Below are positions 1-8,011 of a stretch of DNA of 64,000 nucleotides, one piece after another. The notes below the pieces were generated by a model, which saw only the letters and a list, made by a program, of their open reading frames with translations, was not told the origin of the DNA and searched no databases. The stretch's first letter is position 1; each line of letters opens with the position of its first letter. Source of the stretch: G963677185 sp963677185 (GTDB lineage Bacteria; Bacillota; Syntrophomonadia; Syntrophomonadales; Syntrophomonadaceae); contig OY781889.1 of NCBI GenBank assembly GCA_963677185.1, positions 2,170,001 to 2,234,000 of the forward strand, read 5' to 3'. The position numbers were made by a program, and so were the translations under genes.

Positions 1-17
1 GGCTTGACAACGCACGG

Positions 18-205
18 GGCAGCGGCTCTAGTGATCGCCCGGCGTGCGTATAGGTTTAAAGATACACTGCCCAAGGCAACGAAAAAGACACTGCCGGGCA
101 AAGCAAAAAGCAAGCACCACTGGTCGCAGTGGGCTGCAATAAAGAAACTAAATAAAAGAAAGGCAGGTGTAAAACCTGCGTTCACGGTAGCATAGGAGAT
201 CTGCC
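18..205 (+). promoter_or_regulatory. Cobalamin riboswitch aptamer (divergent)
   Basis: A B12-box-like segment at 189-205 (GGAGATCTGCC core) matches the family consensus GGAGACCTGCC with one change. Upstream, CACTGCCC followed by AAGGCAACG at 65-81 resembles the conserved CTGCCCCCGCAACTG block. A perfect 6-bp hairpin CCACTG/CAGTGG at 117-132 sits where the GCCACTG stem is expected, and a second hairpin GCAGGT/ACCTGC lies at 163-179. GGCAG at 18-22 can pair with CTGCC at 201-205 to close the fold. The element precedes ten cobalamin genes and a terminator, so transcriptional control by adenosylcobalamin is the natural reading. The conserved blocks are degenerate, so the family call is an inference. 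Confidence 0.62.
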
Positions 206-363
206 AGAGGGCGCCACCTGGAAGGAAAGGCACTGGCAGAAAGATTATAGGAGGCGGGTAACACCCGCAGTCTTGCAGTACGGTCAAGGGTAACACTCTT
301 GGCTGGCAATGAGACTTCTGTAGCGATACAGACTCCAAGGTAGCGAATCCTGTGGGCTACCCG

Positions 364-413
364 GCCTGTTTAGTCGACAGGCTGTTGAACTATACACTTT
401 TGTATAGTTTTTT
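364..413 (+). terminator. Leader terminator of the cob operon
   Basis: AACTATACA at 388-396 and TGTATAGTT at 401-409 form a perfect 9-bp stem with a CTTT loop, followed by a run of T to 413. A second small stem, GCCTGT/ACAGGC, lies just before it at 364-382. The hairpin ends about 15 bases before the cobT start, where a riboswitch-controlled terminator would sit. About 180 bases separate it from the B12 box. That interval contains CTGCCAG (201-207)/CTGGCAG (233-239), which overlaps the B12 box and could be an alternative pairing. Confidence 0.7.
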
Positions 414-428
414 GAACCAGGTATTGCA

Positions 429-1481
429 ATGAATGAGTTGCAAAAAGTACTGGATGGCATTGCCGCGCCCAGTGCGGAATGGGAGCGGAAAGCCCAGGAG
501 CGCCTGGACCAGTTGACCAAGCCGCCGGGAAGCCTGGGGGTGCTGGAAGACATCGCCGTACAGTTGGCCGGAATTCAGGGCACGGTCTTTCCGGAAATCA
601 AGCAAAAGAGCGTTTTAGTGATGGCCGCTGACCATGGCATAGCCAGGGCTGGCGTTAGCGCCTTTCCCCAGGAAGTTACCGGGCAGATGGTGCTCAATTT
701 TCTGAACGGGGGAGCTGCGATTAATGTTCTATCCCGCCAGGCCGGAGCCAGGGTGGTGATTTGCGATGTGGGAGTGGCCAGCGATCTGCCTGACATGGAG
801 GGCTTGAGCCAGTGCCGTATTCGGAATGGCACCGCCAACATGGCTGAAGGTCCGGCGATGAGCCGCGAAGAAGCTATTGTGGCAATAAAACTGGGTATCG
901 GATTAGCCCAGGCCGAGATAGACAGCGGAGCGAACCTGCTGGCAACCGGAGAAATGGGTATCGGCAATACGACAGCCAGTACAGCTATCCTGGCCGCATG
1001 CACGGGTTGTGATTTAGCTGAGATAACTGGCCGGGGCACCGGCCTCGACGATTCAGGGGTCAACCGCAAACTGGAACTCATCAGGCAGTCGCTCCAGCTC
1101 AATAAACCCAATCCTGATGATCCATTGGATGTTTTAAGCAAGGTAGGCGGCCTGGAAATAGCCGCCCTGGCCGGGGTTATCCTGGGAGCGTCCCAGCGCC
1201 AGGTGCCGGTGGTAATAGATGGATACATTTCCAGCGCAGCCGCGCTGATCGCCAACCGGATGCAGCCCTTGAGCTTGCGTTATATGATGGCGTCCCACCA
1301 GTCGCAAGAACCCGGCCATGTCAAAATGATGGCTGCTCTGGGGCTCAAGCCCATGCTGCAGCTTAATATGCGCCTGGGCGAAGGTACTGGAGCGGTGTTG
1401 GCCTTTAATCTGGTGGAAGCAGCCACGGCCATCATCAAGGAAATGGCCACTTTCGATGAAGCCGGGGTCAGCGGTTCCTGA
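429..1481 (+). CDS. cobT: Nicotinate-nucleotide--dimethylbenzimidazole phosphoribosyltransferase
   Basis: Makes alpha-ribazole 5'-phosphate from nicotinate mononucleotide and 5,6-dimethylbenzimidazole (or another base), the first step in building the lower ligand of cobalamin. The 350-residue length is normal for the family. Visible family signatures are KPPGSLG near residue 32, GEMGIGNTTAS near 174, GRGTGLDDSG, DGYISSAAAL, and the C-terminal LGEGTGA whose Glu (about residue 318) matches the catalytic base of CobT. The ATG at 429 follows the leader terminator directly, so this is the first gene of the riboswitch-controlled operon. Its ribosome site is weak (AGGT). No bluB-type gene for making dimethylbenzimidazole is in the window. 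Confidence 0.96.
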   Translation: MNELQKVLDGIAAPSAEWERKAQERLDQLTKPPGSLGVLEDIAVQLAGIQGTVFPEIKQKSVLVMAADHGIARAGVSAFPQEVTGQMVLNFLNGGAAINVLSRQAGARVVICDVGVASDLPDMEGLSQCRIRNGTANMAEGPAMSREEAIVAIKLGIGLAQAEIDSGANLLATGEMGIGNTTASTAILAACTGCDLAEITGRGTGLDDSGVNRKLELIRQSLQLNKPNPDDPLDVLSKVGGLEIAALAGVILGASQRQVPVVIDGYISSAAALIANRMQPLSLRYMMASHQSQEPGHVKMMAALGLKPMLQLNMRLGEGTGAVLAFNLVEAATAIIKEMATFDEAGVSGS

Positions 1482-1520
1482 AACAGCAACAGTTAATGAA
1501 ACGATTTTAGATGAAAGAAA

Positions 1521-2945
1521 ATGGACGGCAGCATGATTATGGACAATTCAATCAAGCTACCTCGTATAGTAATCGCCGGCACCCATAGCGGCGCCGGCAA
1601 AACTTCGCTGACCCTGGGGGTTATCCGGGCTCTCAAGGATAGAAAGCTCCGGGTTCAGCCCTTCAAGGTGGGGCCGGATTACATCGACACCGGCTGGCAT
1701 TCAGTCGCGGCCGGCTTACCTTCCCATAACCTGGATTCCTGGATGGGGAACGCCGGGTTATTGATGGACCTGTTTTCCCGGCACGCTTCTCAAGCTGACA
1801 TATCTGTTGTTGAAGGGGTTATGGGCTTATTTGATGGGGCTGGTCCGGAAGGAATCAGGGCTTCCACCGCCGAAGCCGCCTTGCTGCTGGAAGCGCCTGT
1901 GGTGCTGGTGGTCAACGGACACGGCCTGGGTTACAGCATACTGGCGATGATCAAAGGCTATCGTGATTTTATGCCTTCTGTTCGCCTGGCCGGGGTTATT
2001 ATCAACCAGGGCGGGGATTATCATCGCCGGATCATGGCTCCGCTGATCGAAAAGGAGCTGGGGGTGGCTGTTCTGGGCTGTTTGCCTCATTGCGACGGCA
2101 TCGAGCTTCCTGAACGGCACCTTGGCTTGCTGCCTGCCGGAGAAAAGCTTGCCAATGAAGAAGTCATTTCGACCATGGCAGGCATGGTTAATGAATACGT
2201 TGATCTGGAGCGGCTGGAAAGCCTGGCTGCATCTGCTCCGCAATGGCAGCGGCCACTGCCGGAGGTTAATCAACCGGCGCCCGATTTTGTTATTGCGGTT
2301 GCCAGGGATGAAGCATTCAGCTTTTACTATGAAGACAACCTGGACTATTTAAGGGAATCCGGAGCGGAGCTGCGCTTTTTCAGCCCCCTGCGCAGCAGGG
2401 AACTGCCGGAAGCCCATGGTCTCATTCTGGGAGGCGGCTTTCCCGAAATATTCTTGCCCGAACTGCAGGCCAATCAGCTCGTGAACCAGGCATTAAAGGA
2501 TGCCATTCAGGGGGGGATGCCGGTGTGGGCGGAATGCGGGGGCTATATGTATCTTTGCGAAGGCATAGAGGATTTTCAGGGGCACTGCTGGCCCGGTCTG
2601 GGCGTTGTGCCGGGACGGACAGCGATGGGGCACAAGCTAGCCCGCATGGGATATCGCAACGCCTGTGCCGTGCAGGATTCTCCCCTGGCGCTGATAGGAG
2701 AGGCTATAACCGGACACGAGTTTCACTATTCAACCATGAGCCAGGAAGGGGCTATTAGTCCTGCTTTTTCTTTCACCGGGGTCAGCGGGGGAGACCGCTG
2801 GATGGAAGGCTTTGCCACCCCCGCAATATGCGCTTCGTACCTGCATATTCACTTGCGCTCCAATCCCCGGGCAGCCAGCCGTTTTGTGGAATCATGCCGC
2901 TACTACCGGGACAGGAATGGAGCGCAAGACGGTATGCCTGGATGA
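1521..2945 (+). CDS. cbiA: Cobyrinate a,c-diamide synthase
   Basis: ATP- and glutamine-dependent amidation of the a and c carboxylates of cobyrinic acid. The N-terminal P-loop GTHSGAGKT (residues 20-28) is followed by KVGPDYIDTG and VVEGVMGLFDG, typical of the CbiA/CobB ATPase. The C-terminal class I glutamine amidotransferase domain has GLILGGGFPEIF and the nucleophile Cys in AECGGYM (about residue 339), with histidines in TGHEFHYS and YLHIHL. Length 474 is normal. Three in-frame ATGs lie close together (1521, 1533, 1539); I keep the first, preceded by GATGAAAG. It lies 39 bases after cobT in the operon. Confidence 0.95.
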   Translation: MDGSMIMDNSIKLPRIVIAGTHSGAGKTSLTLGVIRALKDRKLRVQPFKVGPDYIDTGWHSVAAGLPSHNLDSWMGNAGLLMDLFSRHASQADISVVEGVMGLFDGAGPEGIRASTAEAALLLEAPVVLVVNGHGLGYSILAMIKGYRDFMPSVRLAGVIINQGGDYHRRIMAPLIEKELGVAVLGCLPHCDGIELPERHLGLLPAGEKLANEEVISTMAGMVNEYVDLERLESLAASAPQWQRPLPEVNQPAPDFVIAVARDEAFSFYYEDNLDYLRESGAELRFFSPLRSRELPEAHGLILGGGFPEIFLPELQANQLVNQALKDAIQGGMPVWAECGGYMYLCEGIEDFQGHCWPGLGVVPGRTAMGHKLARMGYRNACAVQDSPLALIGEAITGHEFHYSTMSQEGAISPAFSFTGVSGGDRWMEGFATPAICASYLHIHLRSNPRAASRFVESCRYYRDRNGAQDGMPG

Positions 2946-3033
2946 TTGCTGGATGTGAACCAGGCGGCGACGTTCCGAATGTGGTCCGACAATAACGGCC
3001 GCTAAAAAACCTCACAGAAGCCAAAGGAGGAAA

Positions 3034-3432
3034 ATGATGAAGAAGGGCATTGTTGTTCTGGGCCACGGCAGCCGGCTGGAAGCTGCCAATGAAGAGTTCC
3101 GGGCTATATGCGGCCTGCTGGCCGCAACTGACCGGGATTCTGTGTATGCACCGGCCTTTTTATCCATGAGTGAGCCCGGGCTGATAACCACCGCCAAGCA
3201 GATGTATGAAGATGGGATCAGGGAGATAATTGTCTTGCCGGTGTTTGTGACCACCGGGAGCCACGTGGCGCGTGACATTCCAGAGATAATTGAGGTGCTG
3301 AAGAGCTCCTGCACAGGGCTTAAAATAGTTATGGCCGAGCATTTGGGAGCCGATTCCGGCCTGGTGGAGCTTCTTCACCGGAAGATCGAACTAGCTGGCG
3401 CAGCCCTCCAGGAATGCGAGGAAGAACGATGA
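3034..3432 (+). CDS. cbiX: Sirohydrochlorin cobaltochelatase, short CbiX type
   Basis: Inserts Co2+ into sirohydrochlorin, the entry step of the anaerobic cobalamin route. At 132 residues it is the short single-domain form (CbiX-S), expected to work as a homodimer. Metal-binding histidines are visible as His11 in LGHGSR and His77 in VTTGSHVARDIP, the two signature positions of the family. A strong AAAGGAGG precedes the ATG ATG start. The 88 bases before it show no gene. It overlaps cobU by four bases (ATGA). It is the only early-pathway gene in an otherwise late-pathway operon. Confidence 0.9.
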   Translation: MMKKGIVVLGHGSRLEAANEEFRAICGLLAATDRDSVYAPAFLSMSEPGLITTAKQMYEDGIREIIVLPVFVTTGSHVARDIPEIIEVLKSSCTGLKIVMAEHLGADSGLVELLHRKIELAGAALQECEEER

Positions 3433-3980
3433 AAAAGATCCTGGCCGTGGGCGGGAGCTCCAGCGGTAAAAGCGAATGGGCCGAGGAACAAGCCACAGTC
3501 TGGGAAAGATCCTGCGGGAAGCAGGTGGTGTATGTGGCGACAGCGCAGGTGTGCGATGAGGAGTTTGCGCGGCGGGTGCAGCGCCACCAGCAGCGCCGCC
3601 CGGATGGATGGGGCCTGGTGGAAGCCCCGCATGAACTGGCTTCAGTTTTTGCCCGGCACACGGGTGGCGGGGCCATCCTGCTGGTTGACAGCATGGGGGC
3701 CTGGCTGGCCAACCGGATGTGGCAGGATGGCCAGGCAAGCGGCTGGAGCCCCGAACAGCAAACCCAGCTGCACCTGGATATTGAGCAGCTCTGCGACGCT
3801 ATCGGGGCATATCGGGGCGCTTGCCTGCTGGTGGCGGACGAAGTTGGCATGGGAGTAGTTCCTGACAACGAAATGGGACGGCTGTTTCGAGACCTTAACG
3901 GCTTGCTCAACCGCAGCCTGGCTGGCGTGGCCGATGAAGCCTACCTGGTGAGCTGTGGAATACCATTAAAACTGAAATAG
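3429..3980 (+). CDS. cobU: Adenosylcobinamide kinase / guanylyltransferase
   Basis: Phosphorylates adenosylcobinamide and transfers GMP to give adenosylcobinamide-GDP for nucleotide loop assembly. The P-loop GGSSSGKS is at residues 8-15. His53 in QRHQQRRP matches the histidine that is guanylylated in the family. LVDSMGAWLAN and the C-terminal VADEVGMGVVP followed by NRSLAGVADEAYLVSCGIP are diagnostic. I choose the ATG at 3429 because GAGGAAG lies 5 bases upstream and ATGA couples it to the cbiX stop. A longer in-frame start at 3414 has no ribosome site. The 183-residue length is normal. Confidence 0.94.
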   Translation: MKKILAVGGSSSGKSEWAEEQATVWERSCGKQVVYVATAQVCDEEFARRVQRHQQRRPDGWGLVEAPHELASVFARHTGGGAILLVDSMGAWLANRMWQDGQASGWSPEQQTQLHLDIEQLCDAIGAYRGACLLVADEVGMGVVPDNEMGRLFRDLNGLLNRSLAGVADEAYLVSCGIPLKLK

Positions 3981-4112
3981 AAGATGGCCAGGTATTTGTA
4001 CATAAGGTTGGCATTTGCCATATTCAGGATATGACCAGCGCTGAATGTTATCTATGATGGAAACGTCAGGACGACGGTAAATGCCGGTCACTAATCAAGG
4101 AGGTAACCGGTT

Positions 4113-5639
4113 TTGACAGTTGCCAGAACAATTATGATTCAGGGCACAGCCTCGCATGTCGGTAAAAGCCTTGTAGCCACGGCCTTGTGCCGGATTTTTT
4201 ACCGGAACGGTTATCGCACCGCTCCCTTTAAGGCCCAAAACATGGCCCTGAACTCGGCGGTAACCATCGAAGGCGGAGAGATTGGACGGGCTCAAGCTGT
4301 TCAGGCTGAAGCGGCCGGAATTGAGTCTCATGTAATCATGAATCCCATTTTGCTCAAACCTACTGACGATATGAGCTCCCAGGTGGTGGTGATGGGCCGC
4401 CCTTTGCAAAATATGAGCGCCAGCCAGTATCGGGAAAGCTTTCTGCCCGGAGCGGTCAGCCTGGTGAAGGATTGCCTGGACCAACTGCGGCAGCAATACG
4501 ACATAGTAGTGATTGAAGGAGCCGGCAGTCCGGCCGAAGTCAACCTGAAAGACCGGGATATAGTCAACATGAAAACAGCTGAACTAGCTGATGCTCCAGT
4601 AATTCTTGTTGCGGATATCGATCGAGGCGGCGTGTTCGCAGCGATCGCCGGTACCCTTGACCTGTTAGAGCCCCATGAGAGAGCCAGGGTCAAGGGCATA
4701 ATAATTAACAAATTTCGGGGAGACCTGGATTTGCTTCAGTCCGGAATCAAGTTCATAGAAGAACGTTGTGGAGTGCCGGTGCTGGGGGTTTTGCCCCATA
4801 TCAGAGAAAGCCTTATTGACGAGGAGGACTCGGTCAGCCTGGCCGATCAGAGCAGCTGGGGCGATCCGTCCGGTCCGGTGGAGATCGCCATGCTGCAACT
4901 GCCCAGAATATCGAATTACACTGATATCAACGTTCTTAAAAAACTGCCTGAGACCAGAATTCGCCTGGTCAGGCCCGGAGAACGCATTGGGCAGCCCGAC
5001 TTGCTGATAATTCCCGGAACCAAGAATACTATCGCCGATCTGCAATACCTCCGTGATAACGCCTATGATGAAGAGATCCTGGGACTGGCTGCAAGTGGAG
5101 CCATGATTGCCGGCATCTGCGGAGGCTACCAGATGATGGGGATGAGCCTGCATGATCCGGAAGCGGTGGAGGGGCTGGTCATCGAAATGTCCGGTCTGGG
5201 ATTGCTGCCGATTAATACCATATTTTCAGCCGACAAACGCACCCGCCTGACCAGAGGGCGTTTGGAGTCGCAGGAGGGTTTTTGGCAAAGCCTGAAGGAG
5301 CGGGAGCTCTGCGGTTACGAAATACATTGCGGCCAGAGCACACTTGAAGCAGGGAAGCAGGCCTTTATGCGATTTGAAGATGAGGATGGCAGTATAGTTG
5401 AAGATGGAGCCGCAGCCTTCAACGGCAGGGTCTTTGGAGCTCACCTGCACGGATTGTTTGAAAATCCCGGGTTTCTGCAGCTGCTGGTGAACACCCTGCG
5501 CGGCGAAAAGTCCTTGTCCCCGTTGGACATCAACAGCCTGCCTCTGCCCCAGCGGGAACGCAACTTTGAACTGCTGGCCGATATAGTCGAGCAATCCATT
5601 GATTTTCGGTGCCTGGAACAAATAATGGGTTTGGATTAG
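4113..5639 (+). CDS. cobQ: Cobyric acid synthase
   Basis: Amidates the b, d, e and g positions of adenosylcobyrinic a,c-diamide using ATP and glutamine. The N-terminal ATPase carries GTASHVGKS (residues 11-19) and FKAQNMALNS. The C-terminal amidotransferase has Cys336 in GICGGYQMMG and His446 in AHLHGLF. Length 508 is normal. The start is TTG at 4113: AGGAGGT at 4099-4105 sits about 8 bases upstream, and the extra residues before TIMIQGT match the usual N-terminus. An ATG at 4134 would cut into the first strand. A 132-base gap separates it from cobU; I see no clear promoter there. Confidence 0.95.
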   Translation: MTVARTIMIQGTASHVGKSLVATALCRIFYRNGYRTAPFKAQNMALNSAVTIEGGEIGRAQAVQAEAAGIESHVIMNPILLKPTDDMSSQVVVMGRPLQNMSASQYRESFLPGAVSLVKDCLDQLRQQYDIVVIEGAGSPAEVNLKDRDIVNMKTAELADAPVILVADIDRGGVFAAIAGTLDLLEPHERARVKGIIINKFRGDLDLLQSGIKFIEERCGVPVLGVLPHIRESLIDEEDSVSLADQSSWGDPSGPVEIAMLQLPRISNYTDINVLKKLPETRIRLVRPGERIGQPDLLIIPGTKNTIADLQYLRDNAYDEEILGLAASGAMIAGICGGYQMMGMSLHDPEAVEGLVIEMSGLGLLPINTIFSADKRTRLTRGRLESQEGFWQSLKERELCGYEIHCGQSTLEAGKQAFMRFEDEDGSIVEDGAAAFNGRVFGAHLHGLFENPGFLQLLVNTLRGEKSLSPLDINSLPLPQRERNFELLADIVEQSIDFRCLEQIMGLD

Positions 5640-5644
5640 AATGA

Positions 5645-6613
5645 ATGGAAATGTTGAAACTGGTCTGGATGGCCTTTTTACTTGATTTAATACTGGGAGA
5701 TCCCCGCTGGATGCCTCATCCTGTCTCTGCAATGGGTTGGGTTATTGCAAAAGGGGAAGCCGGATTGCGCAAGCTGTTCCGCTCACCTCCGGGCTTGAGA
5801 GTAGCCGGATCCTTGTTGACAGTTAGCCTGGTAGGCGGAGTATTCGTTTCCTATTGGGCTTTTATAAGATTAGCAGGGTCTTATCATCCCATGCTTGCTG
5901 TATTGTTTCAGGTTTTTTTCATCAGCCAGTGCCTGGCGGTTAAAAGCCTGGGGCAGCATGCCCTGGCTGTATGGGAAGCTTTGACCGACCGGGATCACCC
6001 CCGGGCGCGCCTGGCGGTAGCAAAAATGGTGGGAAGGGATACCGCTCTTCTTGATGAAGGGGAAATATCCCGAGCAGCCATTGAAAGCGTGGCAGAAAGT
6101 ACCGTGGATGGTATTATATCCCCGCTGTTTTTTGCTTTTCTAGGCGGAGCCCCTCTGGCTATGGCATTTAAAGCTGTAAGCACACTGGATTCCAGCATTG
6201 GATACTTGAACGACCATTACCGGGATTTTGGCTGGGCCGCCGCCTGGCTGGACGATATTGCCAACTACATACCCGCACGGCTGACCGGTCTTTGCTTTCT
6301 GCTGCTGGCTCCCATGACCGCAGGCGGTTTGCCGGGAGTGGCTGAAGCCCTGTGGCGAGACTCCGGCAGACATCTCAGCCCTAACAGCGGGATTCCTGAA
6401 GCTGCAACCGCCGGAGCTCTAGGGATTCAGCTGGGGGGGACCAATTGCTATGGCGGGGTGCCATCGCATCGAGCCACTATGGGCCGGGCCTGGAGACCGA
6501 TTGAAATTGCAGACATCAGGCGCAGCCTGGTTCTTATGCTGTTTGTAACCCTGTTATTTTTATCCGGTATGACAGTATTTATCGAATATATACAGGTGCC
6601 AGCATGGTACTAA
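5645..6613 (+). CDS. cbiB: Adenosylcobinamide-phosphate synthase
   Basis: Integral membrane enzyme that attaches (R)-1-amino-2-propanol phosphate to adenosylcobyric acid. The family hallmark LLDLILGDPRWMPHPVSAMGW is near the N-terminus, with YLNDHYRDFGWAAAWLDDIANY in the middle and GGTNCYGGV near the C-terminus. Several hydrophobic segments are visible, including residues about 55-100 and a last one at 300-315. Length 322 is typical. The ATG at 5645 lies 5 bases after the cobQ stop, suggesting translational coupling. Confidence 0.94.
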   Translation: MEMLKLVWMAFLLDLILGDPRWMPHPVSAMGWVIAKGEAGLRKLFRSPPGLRVAGSLLTVSLVGGVFVSYWAFIRLAGSYHPMLAVLFQVFFISQCLAVKSLGQHALAVWEALTDRDHPRARLAVAKMVGRDTALLDEGEISRAAIESVAESTVDGIISPLFFAFLGGAPLAMAFKAVSTLDSSIGYLNDHYRDFGWAAAWLDDIANYIPARLTGLCFLLLAPMTAGGLPGVAEALWRDSGRHLSPNSGIPEAATAGALGIQLGGTNCYGGVPSHRATMGRAWRPIEIADIRRSLVLMLFVTLLFLSGMTVFIEYIQVPAWY

Positions 6614-6664
6614 AAACAGTGATTTATGGTTTGGGAAAAGCAATTTTACATGGAGGATGCAACG

Positions 6665-7228
6665 ATGATCCAGGTATATACTGGAGATGGCAAGGGAAAG
6701 ACCACTGCAGCTTTCGGCTTGGCTATGAGGGCTGCCGGACAGGGCATGAAGGTTCGGATAATTCAATTTATGAAAGGCAGCACCTACACCGGCGAATTGT
6801 CAGCAGCCGAGCGGCTGGGCATAGAAGTTTTCCAGTTCGGGCGGACCTGCCCTCATGCAGCGGTAATTAGAAGCGGCTTCATGGAATGCCAGCAGTGCAG
6901 GCAGTGCTGGATTGGCTTGGAAGATGCTACTGAACTGGACCAGCGCAAGATTCGAATGGCATGGGAACTGGCCCTGGCCACGGCTGGCAGCCAGGAGCAT
7001 CAAATACTGGTTCTGGATGAAATCATGGGAGCAATGGCCCGCAAACTGGTTGCAGAGCAGGAGCTGCTGGATTACATGGACAGTTATCCCCATGACCGGG
7101 AGCTGGTATTGACTGGCCGGAACGCGCCGCTTCAGGTAATCCGGCGAGCCGGTCTGGTATCGGAAATCAAGAAGGTCAAGCATCCTTACGACGAAGGTAT
7201 CGCATCAAGACGTGGAATTGAATACTAA
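6665..7228 (+). CDS. cobA: Corrinoid adenosyltransferase, CobA/CobO/BtuR type
   Basis: Transfers the 5'-deoxyadenosyl group from ATP to cob(I)alamin or cobinamide. The unusual P-loop GDGKGKTT is at residues 7-14, followed by AAFGLAMRAAG. VLDEIMGA and LTGRNAP are typical of the BtuR family. I set the start at ATG 6665 because GGAGG at 6652-6656 is 8 bases upstream; an in-frame ATG at 6626 adds 13 unrelated residues and has no ribosome site. The 187-residue length is normal. A Cys-rich stretch (MECQQCRQCW) after the first third is found in many clostridial homologues. Confidence 0.93.
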   Translation: MIQVYTGDGKGKTTAAFGLAMRAAGQGMKVRIIQFMKGSTYTGELSAAERLGIEVFQFGRTCPHAAVIRSGFMECQQCRQCWIGLEDATELDQRKIRMAWELALATAGSQEHQILVLDEIMGAMARKLVAEQELLDYMDSYPHDRELVLTGRNAPLQVIRRAGLVSEIKKVKHPYDEGIASRRGIEY

Positions 7229-7239
7229 GGAGGACGCCA

Positions 7240-7992
7240 ATGCAGAGTCTGCGCTTTGCGTTTAGTTTTTTAACCATTTTTCCGGTGGGGGCGTCTGGAA
7301 ACGTTGATGAACGGACCATTGCACGTTCGCGAGCCTTTTTCCCGGTAGTGGGATTTGTGCTGGGCCTGCTTATTGCCGGACTGGGCTGGATTTTACAAGC
7401 CTCTCCCTACATTGCGCTAAACAGCGCTATTGTCCTGGCCGCCTGGATTATATGCACCAGGGCTTTGCATCTTGACGGTTTGATGGACAGCTTTGATGGC
7501 CTGCTTTCCGGCCAAGAACGGCTGCGGAAGCTGGAAATAATGAAAGACAGCCGGGTTGGAGCCATGGGAGCGATTGCCCTGGCGGTTCTGGTAATGCTGA
7601 AATGGTCGGCCATAGCTGCGCTTATAAAGGCCGGGCACTTCTGGGCGCTGGCAGCAGCTCCGGCCTTCGGCAGAAGCATGATGCTGCCGGCGATTATCTT
7701 ATACCCATATGCCCGCCAGGAAGCTGGGTTGGGGCAGGCTTTTGCCAGCAGCTCCGGCAAAGGTGCCCTGGTGATAGCCGGGATTATTCTCGCCGGCGGA
7801 ATTTACGCACTGGGCCAGGTGCCGGCTCTGCTGATAATGCTGGCAGCCCTGATCATCTCGCTGGTGCCCATGCACGGCATTGCGGCAAGCCTGGGGGGAC
7901 ATACCGGCGATACATATGGTGCGCTTTGCGAAATTTCCGAATGCCTGTTTCTAATTGCAGCAGTGATGGTGCCGCTTTTCAGCGGCCTGTAG
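7240..7992 (+). CDS. cobS: Adenosylcobinamide-GDP ribazoletransferase (cobalamin synthase)
   Basis: Membrane enzyme that joins adenosylcobinamide-GDP and alpha-ribazole (phosphate) to make adenosylcobalamin (phosphate). The family signature FLTIFPVG is at residues 10-17, the metal-binding HLDGLMDSFDG at 77-87, and KDSRVGAMG at 102-110. The 250-residue chain is almost entirely hydrophobic, with about six to seven membrane segments. AAGGAGG directly precedes the ATG, 11 bases after cobA. GGHTGDTYGA near the C-terminus is also conserved in the family. Confidence 0.95.
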   Translation: MQSLRFAFSFLTIFPVGASGNVDERTIARSRAFFPVVGFVLGLLIAGLGWILQASPYIALNSAIVLAAWIICTRALHLDGLMDSFDGLLSGQERLRKLEIMKDSRVGAMGAIALAVLVMLKWSAIAALIKAGHFWALAAAPAFGRSMMLPAIILYPYARQEAGLGQAFASSSGKGALVIAGIILAGGIYALGQVPALLIMLAALIISLVPMHGIAASLGGHTGDTYGALCEISECLFLIAAVMVPLFSGL

Positions 7993-8011
7993 AGAAAGGG
8001 GATGCGCAGTA

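Noticed and set aside
4..195. 63-residue open frame at the window start
   Set aside because: It lies wholly inside the riboswitch-like leader, has no ribosome site and shows no protein-like pattern.
201..260. Second, tandem cobalamin aptamer (GCCACctGGAAGG-like text at 213-231)
   Set aside because: No second B12 box follows with acceptable match; the text is better read as part of the expression platform.
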